Positions 6,829 to 6,886 of a DNA stretch of 6,886 nucleotides are shown here, in pieces; position 1 is the stretch's first letter; the number at the start of each line of letters is the position of its first letter. Both the position numbers and the translations under genes were made by a program. Where the stretch lies: NCBI GenBank assembly GCA_947457605.1, contig CANGWP010000113.1, positions 1-6,886 on the forward strand, given 5' to 3'. The notes under the pieces are model-generated. The model had not been told where the DNA came from. It saw nothing but the letters and a program-made list of their open reading frames with translations, and did no database searches. The DNA is from Bdellovibrionales bacterium. GTDB taxonomy: Bacteria; Bdellovibrionota; UBA1018; CAIMNF01.

Positions 6829-6860
6829 GGTTGAAACCCTGAACCTCTGGCATAGGGGGT
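6822..6860 (-). repeat. Inverted repeat linking the -10 region and the ribosome-binding site
   Basis: The minus-strand arm ACCCCC (6860-6855) overlaps the -10 box. It is perfectly complementary to GGGGGT (6827-6822) in the ribosome-binding site. Between the arms, GGTT and AACC can form a second small stem. If a transcript starting upstream included both arms, the ribosome site would be masked. A transcript starting near 6851 would lack the first arm. The arms are short and low in complexity, so this may be chance. Confidence 0.3.
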
Positions 6861-6886
6861 ATACACGGGGAGTTATTTCATGACAA
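6858..6886 (-). promoter_or_regulatory. Candidate sigma70-type promoter of the minus-strand unit
   Basis: At the right edge, the minus strand reads TTGTCA (6886-6881), exactly 17 bases, then TATACC (6863-6858). The -35 box matches TTGACA at five of six positions and the -10 box matches TATAAT at four of six. Transcription would be expected to start near 6851, giving a leader of about 34 nt before the ATG at 6817. No comparably good promoter was seen before any of the downstream genes, so this may drive the whole unit. Sequence upstream of 6886 is not available. Confidence 0.5.

Noticed and set aside
6818..6886. FMN riboswitch upstream of the first gene
   Set aside because: None of the conserved RFN-element blocks are seen, and the predicted leader is too short.
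1..6886. Mobile elements, CRISPR arrays, tRNA or rRNA genes, or horizontally acquired islands
   Set aside because: No transposase, terminal or regularly spaced repeats, cloverleaf or rRNA signatures were seen, and genes fill almost the whole window with even composition.

Overview
This is a 6.9 kb chromosomal stretch of ordinary bacterial housekeeping genes. Five complete genes and one envelope-protein gene lie on the minus strand. The last 38 codons of a convergent plus-strand gene sit at the left edge. The host is Gram-negative: the window encodes a LolC/LolE-type lipoprotein-release permease and a signal-peptide-bearing beta-barrel protein ending in Phe. A fused RibBA, a FadJ/FadB-type multifunctional protein and a roughly balanced base composition would fit a deltaproteobacterial or Bdellovibrionota-like lineage. 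That placement is inference and should be held loosely.

Reading the minus strand from the right edge, a plausible sigma70-type promoter (6858-6886) precedes a 317-codon outer-membrane beta-barrel gene (6817-5864). After 26 bp comes a 731-codon fused enoyl-CoA hydratase/3-hydroxyacyl-CoA dehydrogenase (5837-3642). Next are a 419-codon LolC/E-like permease (3645-2386), riboflavin synthase ribE (2386-1769), bifunctional ribBA (1785-559) and lumazine synthase ribH (562-125). The last five genes are locked together by stop/start overlaps: ATGA (4 bp), TGATG (1 bp), 17 bp and ATGA (4 bp). This strongly suggests one transcription unit with translational coupling. On the plus strand, a short-type ribosome hibernation factor (hpf/raiA-like) ends at 118, only 6 bp from the ribH stop codon.

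Functionally, RibBA makes both riboflavin precursors: dihydroxybutanone phosphate, and the pyrimidine from GTP. RibH joins the butanone phosphate to the later pyrimidine intermediate, and RibE dismutates lumazine to riboflavin. The deaminase/reductase RibD is not in the window, nor is an FMN riboswitch. The FadJ-like protein would carry out the two middle steps of fatty-acid beta-oxidation, but no thiolase partner is visible. The LolC/E-like permease lacks its LolD ATPase here. The operon therefore combines envelope, lipid-catabolic and flavin-biosynthetic functions.

I found no mobile element, CRISPR array, tRNA, rRNA or defence-like system, and nothing I would call a new biological system. 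The points worth a second look are the operon composition, start-site choices, an inverted repeat spanning the promoter and ribosome-binding site of the first gene, and the very tight convergent junction.
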